DNA from: Bulleidia sp.
Lineage (GTDB): Bacteria; Bacillota_I; Bacilli_A; Erysipelotrichales; Erysipelotrichaceae
Length of the DNA stretch: 11,309 nt
NCBI GenBank assembly: GCA_016293365.1
Contig: JAEDEK010000060.1
Location: 1-11,309, forward strand
Direction: 5' to 3'
Shown: positions 1 to 6,889 of the stretch, piece by piece
How positions within the stretch are numbered: the first letter of the stretch is position 1
Layout: each line of letters opens with the position of its first letter
Translations under genes and position numbers: made by a program
Notes under the pieces: generated by a model
The model's input: only the letters and a program-made list of their open reading frames with translations
The model's database searches: none
Told to the model about the DNA's origin: nothing

Positions 1-7
1 GGTTTAT

Positions 8-1354
8 TTATTCAGGTGTGTTCACTCTTGACATCAATACCACAGTCTCGACGTGTGTTGTCTGTGGGAAAAGGTCTACAGGTTGAACTGTCTTTGGTTC
101 ATATCCCTGATCTGCCAGTATTCTGACATCTCTTGCCAGAGTTGCCGGATCACAGGAAACATAGACAATTGTTTCCGGGTTCATTCTGATGATCGCAGAA
201 AGCGTATCCGGTGTACATCCTTTTCGTGGTGGATCTACAATCACCACATCTGGTGTGATCCTGGATCTTAATAACATCGTTGCTCCCTTTAATGCATCCG
301 CATTGATAAAATCAATGTTTGTGATGTTATTTGCTTTGGCATTGATTTTCGCATCTTCAATTGCCTGAGGAACAATTTCAATGCCATATACTTTCTTTGC
401 ATGCTTTGATGCAATCATACCGATTGTACCTGTACCGCAATACAGATCAATGACTGTTTCTTTTCCTGTTAAACCAGCTGCTTCTACAGCCTTGGAATAC
501 AGTACTTCTGTTGCATATGGATTGATCTGATAGAAGGACTTGGAAGAAATACGGAATCTGCATCCAAGCAGTTCCTCTTCTATATAGGATCTTCCATAGA
601 CATTGATTTCCTTACCATCCAGGATGACATTGTTGTCGCTGCGATTGATAATCACATTGATAGAAACAATATCATCAAAGTTCTGGGACAGTCCCTTAAC
701 AATCATATCTCCACCATCAAACGGCCAGTTGCGCACAATCATGGTGACCATGATTTCTCCTGTACGATGGGCATGTTTAATCAGAACATGACGGAACTGT
801 TTTGCACAGGAAAGACGTTCCAGTCTCCCTTTGATCCAGGCAGCTATTTCATTGGAACGTGGTGTTTCACAATAACAGATATCTGTTTCAATGATCCTGT
901 TTGTGTGTTTCTGATAGAAACCCATCTCAACCTTTCCTTTGTTGAGCTGCACCGGAATCTGAACCTTATTGCGGTAATGCCATGCCGGTTCTACGCGGAT
1001 GATCGGCTCAATTTCAAGATTCATACCTGCATTCTTTTCAAAGCATCCTCTGACCTTATCTTCCTTATATTCTTTCTGTGCCTGATCGTCCATATGCTGC
1101 AGCTGACAGCCTCCACACGGTCTTGCGATCGGACACTTCGGTTCAACTCGATGTTCCGATGGTTTCAGCAGTTTCACAACTCTGCCGAAGCCATAACTGT
1201 TCTTCATCTTTGTAATTCCGATTTCCGCTTCTTCGCCGACAATCAGATTCGGTACAAATATGACTGCACCATTGATTCTTGTTACACCCAGGCCATCTTC
1301 TGTATATCCGGTACAGATAGCTGTATATACTTCATTCTTTTCCATATCTTTCAA
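8..1354 (-). CDS. rlmD: 23S rRNA (uracil-5-)-methyltransferase, RlmD/RlmCD type (TrmA family)
   Basis: SAM-dependent enzyme that methylates carbon 5 of a uridine in 23S rRNA (U1939, and in Gram-positive RlmCD also U747); cytoplasmic. An N-terminal TRAM domain (about residues 5-62) is followed by a [4Fe-4S] cysteine set, C74-x5-C80-x2-C83, with C160 or C162 as the likely fourth ligand. The methyltransferase fold carries DLYCGTGTIGM for SAM binding, DPPRKGC, the catalytic SCDPATLARD (nucleophile C401) and HVETV (E436 as probable base). The length of 448 residues is normal. The start is uncertain: TTG at 1354-1352 opens the frame, but ATG at 1345-1343 (MEKNEVYT) is equally plausible. Neither has a good Shine-Dalgarno site, and the TTG lies in the U-tract of an upstream terminator hairpin. 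It is the last gene of the minus-strand cluster; the stop is TAA at 10-8. Family assignment is secure; the exact target base (one or both) cannot be told from sequence. Confidence 0.93.
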   Translation of the reverse strand: MKDMEKNEVYTAICTGYTEDGLGVTRINGAVIFVPNLIVGEEAEIGITKMKNSYGFGRVVKLLKPSEHRVEPKCPIARPCGGCQLQHMDDQAQKEYKEDKVRGCFEKNAGMNLEIEPIIRVEPAWHYRNKVQIPVQLNKGKVEMGFYQKHTNRIIETDICYCETPRSNEIAAWIKGRLERLSCAKQFRHVLIKHAHRTGEIMVTMIVRNWPFDGGDMIVKGLSQNFDDIVSINVIINRSDNNVILDGKEINVYGRSYIEEELLGCRFRISSKSFYQINPYATEVLYSKAVEAAGLTGKETVIDLYCGTGTIGMIASKHAKKVYGIEIVPQAIEDAKINAKANNITNIDFINADALKGATMLLRSRITPDVVIVDPPRKGCTPDTLSAIIRMNPETIVYVSCDPATLARDVRILADQGYEPKTVQPVDLFPQTTHVETVVLMSRVNTPE

Positions 1355-1376
1355 AAAAGGGGCAGATTAAGCCCCT
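1353..1376 (-). terminator. Intrinsic terminator between the membrane protein gene and rlmD
   Basis: On the minus strand AGGGGC (1376-1371) pairs perfectly with GCCCCT (1363-1358) around a 7-nt loop, and five U follow at once (1357-1353). It lies 10 bases after the stop of the upstream gene. Because rlmD begins at the end of this U-tract, the hairpin should reduce read-through into rlmD, so it may act as a partial terminator or attenuator. Confidence 0.75.
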
Positions 1377-1386
1377 GTCTTTCCTT

Positions 1387-2073
1387 TTATTCACCTTCTG
1401 CAGGTGTATCTTCACCTTCAGCATTGCCTTCGTTGCTTTCGCCCTGCTGTTCAGCCTGTTCAGCTGCTTCTTCAGCCGCAAGACGGTCAATGACATTCTG
1501 TCTGAGCTGTTCTGCTACAGCAGGATCCTTCGCAACACTGACTGTCTGCTTTTCAGGATCAGTCATATTGGAAGTCTTTGTATCAATGACATAAACGAAG
1601 TTTTCGCCTTCCGCGTCTGTTCTTTCCGGAAGTGTATAGACATGGATCTCCATGTCATACATCTTCATGCTTTCCGTTCTTGTAAAATATACGGATGGGT
1701 CAAGAACCTCTGCCACTTTTGCATAGATCTGATCCGCCACAGCATTGCATGTTTCTTCCTTTGCATCATCCGCAACATCCGCATAGACACGCAGTGTTGC
1801 TGATGTCATTGTAACAAAGGTATCATTCACACCTTCCACGGTCTTTACTGCATCTTCGACAGCCCCCATATCCTTTTCCGTAATGGCAGGATCAAGGTCT
1901 CCTTCATATCTGTTACCGAAAATCGGTTTGCCTGTATCCATAGAGGAGGAAAGAAGAATCCATCCAAGTACACAGACAGGTGTTGCAATCAGGATCAGAC
2001 AGATCCAGAATACAACCGCAGTCCAATGAGACATTGTTCTGATTTTTTTCTTTGGTGTTTTCTTTTCTGACAT
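1387..2073 (-). CDS. Single-pass membrane protein of unknown function
   Basis: I do not recognise this 228-residue protein. The N-terminus is very basic (KKTPKKKIR), followed by one hydrophobic segment at about residues 18-43. By the positive-inside rule this gives a signal-anchor topology with the remaining 185 residues outside the cell. The external part (about 55-185) looks like a mixed alpha/beta domain with regular hydrophobic spacing. The tail, from about residue 185, is Ala/Glu/Gln-rich and then Gly/Glu-rich, acidic and probably disordered. There are no catalytic motifs that I can identify. The ATG at 2073 has a good Shine-Dalgarno site, GGAG at 2087-2084. It sits 55 bases after gatB and before rlmD in the same direction, so it is probably co-transcribed with gatCAB. 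The reading frame is well supported; the function is unknown. Confidence 0.8.
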   Translation of the reverse strand: MSEKKTPKKKIRTMSHWTAVVFWICLILIATPVCVLGWILLSSSMDTGKPIFGNRYEGDLDPAITEKDMGAVEDAVKTVEGVNDTFVTMTSATLRVYADVADDAKEETCNAVADQIYAKVAEVLDPSVYFTRTESMKMYDMEIHVYTLPERTDAEGENFVYVIDTKTSNMTDPEKQTVSVAKDPAVAEQLRQNVIDRLAAEEAAEQAEQQGESNEGNAEGEDTPAEGE

Positions 2074-2094
2074 CTTTTATTTTCTCCGCAAACC

Positions 2095-2121
2095 TATTGT
2101 ACCCCTTTTTCAGATACAATA
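2095..2121. repeat. Inverted repeat in the gatB-membrane protein gap
   Basis: TATTGTA (2095-2101) and TACAATA (2115-2121) are perfect 7-base inverted arms around 13 bases in the 55-base intergenic space. There is no U-tract, so it is not a convincing terminator. It could be an mRNA stem between the cistrons, or part of a promoter (the minus strand reads TACAAT, 5 of 6 to a -10 box, but without a good -35). Confidence 0.3.
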
Positions 2122-2128
2122 CCAGCGC

Positions 2129-3559
2129 TCAGGAAATACGCTTTGCAAGCTCCTCATTTACCATTCTGGAAACCATGCCCGGGTTAGCCTGTCCACGGGA
2201 CTTTTTCATGACCTGACCGACAATGAAGCCAACTGCACGGGATTTACCGTTACGGAAGTCTTCAATTGCCTGAGGGTTGGCATCCATGACTTCATTTACC
2301 ATAGCCGCAATCGCACCTGTATCCGATACCTGTTCAAGACCCTTTTCCTTTGCTGCAGCTTCCGGGTCCTTGCCAGCCATCAGATCATCCACAAGCTTCT
2401 TCGCCTGTGCATTGGAAATCTTTCCATCATCAATCATGGCGATCAGCTTTGCCAGATTTTCCGGATTCAGCTGAGCCTGATCAATTGTTGTTTCATGTGT
2501 ATTAAGCCATGCACTGATATCAGATAACAGCCAGTTACATGCACTCTTGGCATTGGATGTAAACTTTGTCACTGTTTCAAAGTAATCGGACATCTCCTTA
2601 TTGGAAATCAGAATACTGATATCGTGATCACTCAGACCGTATTCAGATCTGTATCTTTCTTTTCTTGCCTGAGGAAGTTCCGGCATGTTGTCCTGAATAT
2701 CCTTGATCCATTCATCACTTAAGCGGATCGGGAAAATGTTCGGTTCAGGGAAGAATTTGTAGTCGACATTTCCTTCCTTTCTTCTCATCAGAACAGTTTC
2801 GCCGCTCTTTTCGTCAAATCTTCTTGTTTCCTGGAGTACTTTTTCACCGGCTTCCAGAAGTTTCTTCTGTCTTTCGATTTCATAATTGACTGCCTTACCA
2901 ATATGTGAAATGGAGTTCAGGTTCTTGATTTCATTTTTTGTACCAAGAACACCGGATCCCTTTGGAGAAATGGATACGTTTGTATCACAACGCATGGAAC
3001 CTTCTTCCATACGGCAGTCGGATACACCGATGTAATACAGTGTCTGACGTAATGCTTCCACATATGCTTCAGCTTCTTCACCGCTGTGCATATCCGGTTC
3101 AGACACAATTTCGATGAGTGGTGTACCGGCACGGTTGAAGTCAAGAAGTGAGAACTTTGTCAGATGGAACTGCTTGGCAGTATCTTCTTCCATATGAATA
3201 CGGTTGATTCTGATCTTCTTCTTTCCTTCTGAAGTTTCAATTTCCACATAACCGTTTCTGCCGATCGGATGGAACTGCTGTGTAATCTGGAATCCTTTTG
3301 GAAGATCGGAATAGTAATAGTTCTTACGGTCGAACTTGACAAGTGGATCAATATCCAGATGCAGTGCAGTACATGCCATGACAGCCTTCTTCACTGCTTC
3401 CCTGTTGACTTCCGGTAATACCCCTGGCATACCAAGGTCGATTTCATTGACGCATGTGTTAGCCTTTCTGCCAAAGGATGTCGGTGCGCCGGAGAACATT
3501 TTTGTATCTGTCTTCAGCTGACAGTGAATTTCAATACCGATGGTTACGTCGTATTCCAT
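2129..3559 (-). CDS. gatB: Asp-tRNA(Asn)/Glu-tRNA(Gln) amidotransferase subunit B
   Basis: GatB binds the misacylated Glu-tRNA(Gln) or Asp-tRNA(Asn) and activates its side chain with ATP, so that ammonia from GatA can convert it to Gln-tRNA or Asn-tRNA. The length of 476 residues is typical. It starts with the family signature GIEIHCQL (usually EIHVQL). It has NRAGTPLIEIVSEPD, EEGSMRCDTNVSI, KNEIKNLNS and DYKFFPEPNIFPI in the catalytic cradle, then a helical linker and a YqeY-like tail (about 330-476) used for tRNA contact. The ATG overlaps the gatA stop by one base (TAATG) and has a very strong Shine-Dalgarno site, GGAGGTG at 3571-3565, so it is translationally coupled to gatA. The stop is TGA at 2131-2129. 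Identification is secure. Confidence 0.96.
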   Translation of the reverse strand: MEYDVTIGIEIHCQLKTDTKMFSGAPTSFGRKANTCVNEIDLGMPGVLPEVNREAVKKAVMACTALHLDIDPLVKFDRKNYYYSDLPKGFQITQQFHPIGRNGYVEIETSEGKKKIRINRIHMEEDTAKQFHLTKFSLLDFNRAGTPLIEIVSEPDMHSGEEAEAYVEALRQTLYYIGVSDCRMEEGSMRCDTNVSISPKGSGVLGTKNEIKNLNSISHIGKAVNYEIERQKKLLEAGEKVLQETRRFDEKSGETVLMRRKEGNVDYKFFPEPNIFPIRLSDEWIKDIQDNMPELPQARKERYRSEYGLSDHDISILISNKEMSDYFETVTKFTSNAKSACNWLLSDISAWLNTHETTIDQAQLNPENLAKLIAMIDDGKISNAQAKKLVDDLMAGKDPEAAAKEKGLEQVSDTGAIAAMVNEVMDANPQAIEDFRNGKSRAVGFIVGQVMKKSRGQANPGMVSRMVNEELAKRIS

Positions 3560-4974
3560 TATTTCACCTCCGCAACAAGATCAGCCAGACCTGTTTCTTC
3601 TTCAATCGCCTTGGCAATGTTAAACATTTCAACTTCTTCAAAGCCACGGCATGTAATGTTGACACCAACCGGGCATCCATCCACAAAGCCCATCGGCTGT
3701 GTCAAGGAAGGATAACCGGAGAAATTGGCAATTGCCATGTAGTTTTCTGCAATGACAGATTCTTCACCCAATGCATCCTGGTCAGCCTGATCATCAATGA
3801 ATGGCGCAATTGTTCCAGCAGCTGGTGCAATCACAGCATCATATTCCTTCAGACATTCATCCAAAGCTTCCACAATCTTTCTTCTGACCTTCTGGGCCTT
3901 ACGGAAGATCCTTTCCTGATTTTCTTCAAACAGGCCATAGGAACCGATGACAAATCTTCTTCTGATCAAAGAGCAGAATCCCTTTGTACGGGAATTCGTC
4001 ATGATTTCAGCCATATCTGCACCATCTTCACGTACACCAAAACGGATACCATCCAGATTGGAATGGTTGGAAGTAGCTTCACAGTTGGCAATGATGAAGT
4101 ATGCAGGCAGAACTGCACGCATCAGTGCTTCATCAAATGCATATTCTTCCACAATGGCACCACGCTTTCTCAGCTTTTCAGCAAGCTCATTGAACATTGT
4201 CACAATTTCAGGCGTGGAAACACCATCCACAACATTTTTGAGAATTGCGATTTTCTTACCATTTACATCACTGTTGAGCAATGCACTGTAATCCGGCACT
4301 TCCTTGAAAGATGAAGTCATATCTCTTTCATCTCTTCCTGCCAGTACCTTTAATGTCACACATGCATCTTCAATGTTACGTGTGAAATAACCGACATGGT
4401 CAAGTGAGGATGCGTAAGGAATAATGCCATAACGGGAAATTCTTCCATAGGTTGGTTTGACACCAACAATTCCGCAATAGGATGCAGGCTTACGTACAGA
4501 GTCACCTGTATCAGAACCGATCGCCATCGGAACAACCCCGGCAGCAACCAGAGCAGCAGATCCACCAGAGGATCCACCTGTCATTCTTCTTGTATCCCAT
4601 GGGTTATGGCATGGGCCGATATAGGCTGTTTTGTTTGTACCACCCATTGCCAGCTCATCCATGGATGCTTTGGCAATATTGATGGCACCTGCTTTCTGCA
4701 GTCTGACTGCGATTTCCGCATCATAAACCGGAACGTAATTGGAAAGGATTCTGGAACCTGCTGTTGTCAGAACTCCTTTTGTATTGACGTTGTCCTTGAG
4801 TGCAATCGGAACACCACGAAGAAGTCCTTCTTCCGGCATTTCTTCCAGCTGCTTTGCAGGATCCACAAACGTGATGACTGCATTCAGACTGTCCTGCAGA
4901 GCATGAGCCTTTTCGACAGCTTCACTCACACGTGCATTTACACCGTCTCTGTCTTTTACCATTTCAGCGATCAT
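3559..4974 (-). CDS. gatA: Asp-tRNA(Asn)/Glu-tRNA(Gln) amidotransferase subunit A (amidase)
   Basis: GatA is the glutaminase subunit: it frees ammonia from glutamine and passes it through a tunnel to GatB. The amidase-signature Ser-cisSer-Lys triad is visible as K60 (ALKDNVN), S135 (GGSSGGSAA) and S159 (GSDTGDSVRKPAS). The residue before the catalytic S159 is Asp (D158), where most GatA proteins have Gly; the Asp form is, as far as I recall, typical of Mollicutes and relatives. The length of 471 residues is normal. The ATG at 4974 follows the gatC stop directly (TAA at 4977-4975), with an upstream AAGGTGGTG as ribosome binding site. The stop overlaps the gatB start by one base. Without a visible glutaminyl-tRNA or asparaginyl-tRNA synthetase nearby, it cannot be said which of the two tRNAs is the main substrate. 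Confidence 0.96.
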   Translation of the reverse strand: MIAEMVKDRDGVNARVSEAVEKAHALQDSLNAVITFVDPAKQLEEMPEEGLLRGVPIALKDNVNTKGVLTTAGSRILSNYVPVYDAEIAVRLQKAGAINIAKASMDELAMGGTNKTAYIGPCHNPWDTRRMTGGSSGGSAALVAAGVVPMAIGSDTGDSVRKPASYCGIVGVKPTYGRISRYGIIPYASSLDHVGYFTRNIEDACVTLKVLAGRDERDMTSSFKEVPDYSALLNSDVNGKKIAILKNVVDGVSTPEIVTMFNELAEKLRKRGAIVEEYAFDEALMRAVLPAYFIIANCEATSNHSNLDGIRFGVREDGADMAEIMTNSRTKGFCSLIRRRFVIGSYGLFEENQERIFRKAQKVRRKIVEALDECLKEYDAVIAPAAGTIAPFIDDQADQDALGEESVIAENYMAIANFSGYPSLTQPMGFVDGCPVGVNITCRGFEEVEMFNIAKAIEEETGLADLVAEVK

Positions 4975-5271
4975 TTATTTCACCACCTTTGGAAGGACGA
5001 AATGACCTTCCAGATTCTTCTTCACATTCTTCATGGCATCTGCCTGAGAAATGACATTTGTGACAACATCGTCACGTAAAAAGGTTGTTGCCTGTTCAAA
5101 CGGATAGATCATCTCTTCCGTATCATCTGTATTTACCTGGTCCAGAAGACTCATCTGTGTTTCCAGTTCACCGAATTCCTTGACGATTCCATCTGCTTCT
5201 TCATCGGAAAGGTCAAACATCAGCTGATGAGCAAGTTTTTTGAAATACTCTCTGTCCTTTTTTTCTTCCAT
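4975..5271 (-). CDS. gatC: Asp-tRNA(Asn)/Glu-tRNA(Gln) amidotransferase subunit C
   Basis: Small subunit that wraps around GatA and GatB and stabilises the complex. With the start at 5271 (MEEKKDREYF) the protein has 98 residues, the usual GatC length. The frame is open to 5325, which would add 18 residues. The shorter start is preferred because a promoter occupies 5325-5297 and a Shine-Dalgarno-like AGAGGG lies 8 bases before this ATG; an ATG at 5298 falls inside the -10 box. Recognisable features are the N-terminal helical part (KKLAHQLMFDLSDEE), a short linker, the LRDDVV segment, and the C-terminal FVLPKVVK that matches the FxVPKV ending of the family. It is the first gene of the minus-strand operon gatC-gatA-gatB. 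Confidence 0.92.
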   Translation of the reverse strand: MEEKKDREYFKKLAHQLMFDLSDEEADGIVKEFGELETQMSLLDQVNTDDTEEMIYPFEQATTFLRDDVVTNVISQADAMKNVKKNLEGHFVLPKVVK

Positions 5272-5296
5272 GTTTTTTACCCTCTTCAACTCGTAC

Positions 5297-5325
5297 ATTT
5301 TACAGGGAATACCTTCGTTTTTCAA
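5297..5325 (-). promoter_or_regulatory. Promoter of the gatCAB operon
   Basis: On the minus strand TTGAAA (5325-5320, 5 of 6 to consensus) is followed after exactly 17 bases by TAAAAT (5302-5297, 5 of 6). The expected transcript starts near 5290 and gives a leader of about 19 bases with an AGAGGG ribosome site before the gatC ATG at 5271. The -35 box overlaps a small palindrome, TTTCAATGAAA (5320-5330), and abuts the promoter region of the divergent regulator gene. Confidence 0.65.
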
Positions 5326-5352
5326 TGAAAGAAACCTGGATTGCGGTATAAT
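5321..5352 (+). promoter_or_regulatory. Promoter of the FNR-like regulator gene (possibly leaderless)
   Basis: A perfect -10 box, TATAAT (5347-5352), is present. The -35 region (about 5321-5329, TTCAATGAA) is weak. Transcription would start about 5359-5360, that is, at the ATG of the regulator. No Shine-Dalgarno sequence is found before that ATG, which fits a leaderless mRNA. The region overlaps the -35 box of the divergent gatC promoter, so the two promoters may compete. Confidence 0.5.
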
Positions 5353-5359
5353 AGCCGGT

Positions 5360-6076
5360 ATGAACAGAAAAATATTGGAACCATGCTGCCCGTTTCATGT
5401 AAAAAATACGACATGTACAAAACAGATCCGCCTGTTTCAGGCACTGCCTGATGATGTACAGCAGGAACTGATCGCATCTGCCACCTCCATTCAAAGGCAT
5501 AAAGGTTATGTATTTGCCAGTGATGGAGATCCGGTAACCTCAATCCTGATCATCCGTAAAGGAAATATCAAAACATACAGACTGGATGCTGCAGGTAATG
5601 AATACCTGCTGGATGTACTGCATGAAGAACAGGCCATCTGGCATGATATGTTTCTCAAAGAACCGGTTTATCACTATTCCATTGAAGCCATAAGTAATGT
5701 GGATGTATGTGAGATATCTACTGAAACATTTTTATCTGTACTCAATCACCACCCTGAAGCCGCACTGTCTTTGATTCAGATGCTTTCAACAGAACTGACA
5801 GCCGCAAAGGAAAAGATTCTTCTGTTATCCATTCGCTCTCCTGAAGTCAGAACCGCAGGATTTCTTCTGGAACGATGGAACAAATCCGGAGATGATATCA
5901 TCTGTTTCAAACTGGAAGACATTGCCGCTACGATTTCCTTACGGATGGAAACCATTTCCCGAACACTGCGGAAATTTGAAAAAGCCGGAATGATTTCCCG
6001 CCTTGGCAAAGGAAAAATCCGGATTACTGACCGTCCCGGCTTATATGAAATTTTCAGAAATGCAGATCAAACTTGA
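5360..6076 (+). CDS. FNR-type Crp/Fnr family transcriptional regulator
   Basis: Probable oxygen- or redox-sensing activator, 238 residues. A cyclic-nucleotide-binding-like beta-barrel (about 25-125) is followed by a dimer helix (about 130-160) and a winged helix-turn-helix (about 184-225). The recognition helix METISRTL keeps E197, S200 and R201, the residues E. coli FNR uses to read TTGAT. Aligned by eye to FNR, C10 and C19 match C20 and C29 with the same spacing, and C117 in DVCEISTETF matches C122 (VCEIPFETL). The place of FNR C23 is H13. An Fe-S cluster held by three Cys and one His is therefore possible; C9 is an extra nearby thiol. The start at 5360 is chosen because the frame upstream overlaps gatC and the promoter, and because a TATAAT lies at 5347. 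A perfect FNR box overlaps its stop codon, just before pflA, making pflAB its most likely target. The family is secure; the cluster and signal are inferred. Confidence 0.88.
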   Translation: MNRKILEPCCPFHVKNTTCTKQIRLFQALPDDVQQELIASATSIQRHKGYVFASDGDPVTSILIIRKGNIKTYRLDAAGNEYLLDVLHEEQAIWHDMFLKEPVYHYSIEAISNVDVCEISTETFLSVLNHHPEAALSLIQMLSTELTAAKEKILLLSIRSPEVRTAGFLLERWNKSGDDIICFKLEDIAATISLRMETISRTLRKFEKAGMISRLGKGKIRITDRPGLYEIFRNADQT

Positions 6077-6086
6077 TTAGAATCAA
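6073..6086 (+). promoter_or_regulatory. FNR box upstream of pflA
   Basis: TTGATTAGAATCAA matches the FNR consensus TTGAT-N4-ATCAA at all ten positions and forms a perfect palindrome with 6-base arms around AG. It overlaps the TGA stop (6074-6076) of the regulator gene. The centre is at 6079.5. A class II activator position (-41.5) would put the transcript start near 6121, in the gap before pflA. The adjacent gene encodes a protein with the FNR recognition residues, so site and protein agree. Confidence 0.8.
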
Positions 6087-6097
6087 AGATCATATAG

Positions 6098-6139
6098 AAC
6101 CGTTATCGTATCTTCTTTATCGAAGCCGGTAACGGTTTT
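6098..6139 (+). terminator. Hairpin between the regulator gene and pflA, probable terminator
   Basis: AACCGTTA (6098-6105) pairs perfectly with TAACGGTT (6130-6137). The stem continues with TCG/CGG (one wobble), and an inner CTTC/GAAG helix (6112-6115/6122-6125) caps it. Only a short, broken U-tract follows (TTTTCATTT), so termination may be partial. A pflA transcript starting near 6121 would contain only the right half and could not form this hairpin. Confidence 0.55.
6109..6121 (+). promoter_or_regulatory. Candidate FNR-dependent -10 region of pflAB
   Basis: TATCTT (6109-6114, 4 of 6 to TATAAT) lies where a -10 box should be if the FNR box acts at -41.5, with the start near 6121. The poor -10 and absence of a -35 fit an activator-dependent promoter. 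TATAGA at 6093-6098 is an alternative -10 that would place the start near 6105. Confidence 0.35.
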
Positions 6140-6157
6140 CATTTACGGGAGGTATGA

Positions 6158-6883
6158 ATGATCCAGGCTGCTGTACATTCCATTGAAACTTTCGGATCCG
6201 TTGATGGTCCAGGTATCCGCTATATCCTGTTTCTGAAAGGATGCAGACTGCGCTGTGCATTCTGCCATAACGCCGATACATGGGATATGAAATCAGATGA
6301 TCACAGAAGTGCAGATGAAATCATCACCCATGCCCTGCGGTACCGCCCTTACTGGGGAAAGGATGGCGGTATCACCGTTTCCGGTGGGGAACCGCTTCTG
6401 CAGATGGATTTCCTGATTGAGCTGTTTTCAAAAGCAAAGCAGGAAAACATCCATACATGCATTGATACAGCTGGTGAACCATATACCGATGATCCTGTAT
6501 GGCATGAAAAGTTTGAAAAACTGATGTCATTAACAGATCTGCTACTGGTGGATATCAAACATATCGATCCGAAAAAACACATCCGTCTGACTGGAAAATC
6601 AAATGAAAACATCATGCAGATGTTCCATTATCTGGATTCCATTGACAAACCGATCTGGATCAGACAGGTACTTGTTCCAGGATGGACAGATGATCCGACG
6701 GATCTGAAAAAAACAAGGGAATTCATTGATTCTCTGCATAACGTACAGAAGGTTGAAGTTCTTCCCTACCATAACCTTGGTGCCTATAAATGGGAAAAAC
6801 TTGGACTGGAATATCCATTAAAGGATGTAACCCCACCTGATGAGCAGATGATTCATCAGGCTGAAGATATATTGAAAGGATGA
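6158..6883 (+). CDS. pflA: Pyruvate formate-lyase activating enzyme (radical SAM)
   Basis: PflA cleaves S-adenosylmethionine with a [4Fe-4S] cluster and abstracts hydrogen from a glycine of pyruvate formate-lyase, turning it on under anaerobic conditions. The protein has 241 residues (E. coli PflA 246). The cluster motif C29-x3-C33-x2-C36 (GCRLRCAFCHN) comes early, preceded by the typical ETFGSVDGPGIR. The SAM-binding GGEP motif is VSGGEPLLQ, and VDIKH and WIRQVLVPG belong to the radical SAM barrel. The ATG at 6158 has a strong GGGAGG site (6147-6152). A second ATG at 6154, only 1 base after that site, is out of frame. pflB follows after 6 bases, so the two are one operon with pflA first, the reverse of the E. 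coli order. Expression is probably driven by the FNR box at 6073-6086. Confidence 0.95.
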   Translation: MIQAAVHSIETFGSVDGPGIRYILFLKGCRLRCAFCHNADTWDMKSDDHRSADEIITHALRYRPYWGKDGGITVSGGEPLLQMDFLIELFSKAKQENIHTCIDTAGEPYTDDPVWHEKFEKLMSLTDLLLVDIKHIDPKKHIRLTGKSNENIMQMFHYLDSIDKPIWIRQVLVPGWTDDPTDLKKTREFIDSLHNVQKVEVLPYHNLGAYKWEKLGLEYPLKDVTPPDEQMIHQAEDILKG

Positions 6884-6889
6884 AAAGAC

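Noticed and set aside
767..1594. Plus-strand frame of 275 codons opposite rlmD and the membrane protein gene
   Set aside because: Antisense shadow of two well-supported genes, with no ribosome site or recognisable domain.
3478..4314. Plus-strand frame of 278 codons opposite gatB and gatA
   Set aside because: Antisense shadow crossing two secure genes, rich in Cys, His and Phe as is usual for such shadows.
5272..5325. Longer GatC starting at 5325 or at 5298
   Set aside because: Those codons lie in the -35 to -10 region of the gatC promoter, and the extra residues exceed the normal GatC length.
5240..5359. Longer N-terminus for the FNR-like regulator (extra 40 residues)
   Set aside because: It would overlap gatC and both promoters, has no ribosome site, and its sequence is not like any Crp/Fnr protein; the match to FNR begins after 5360.
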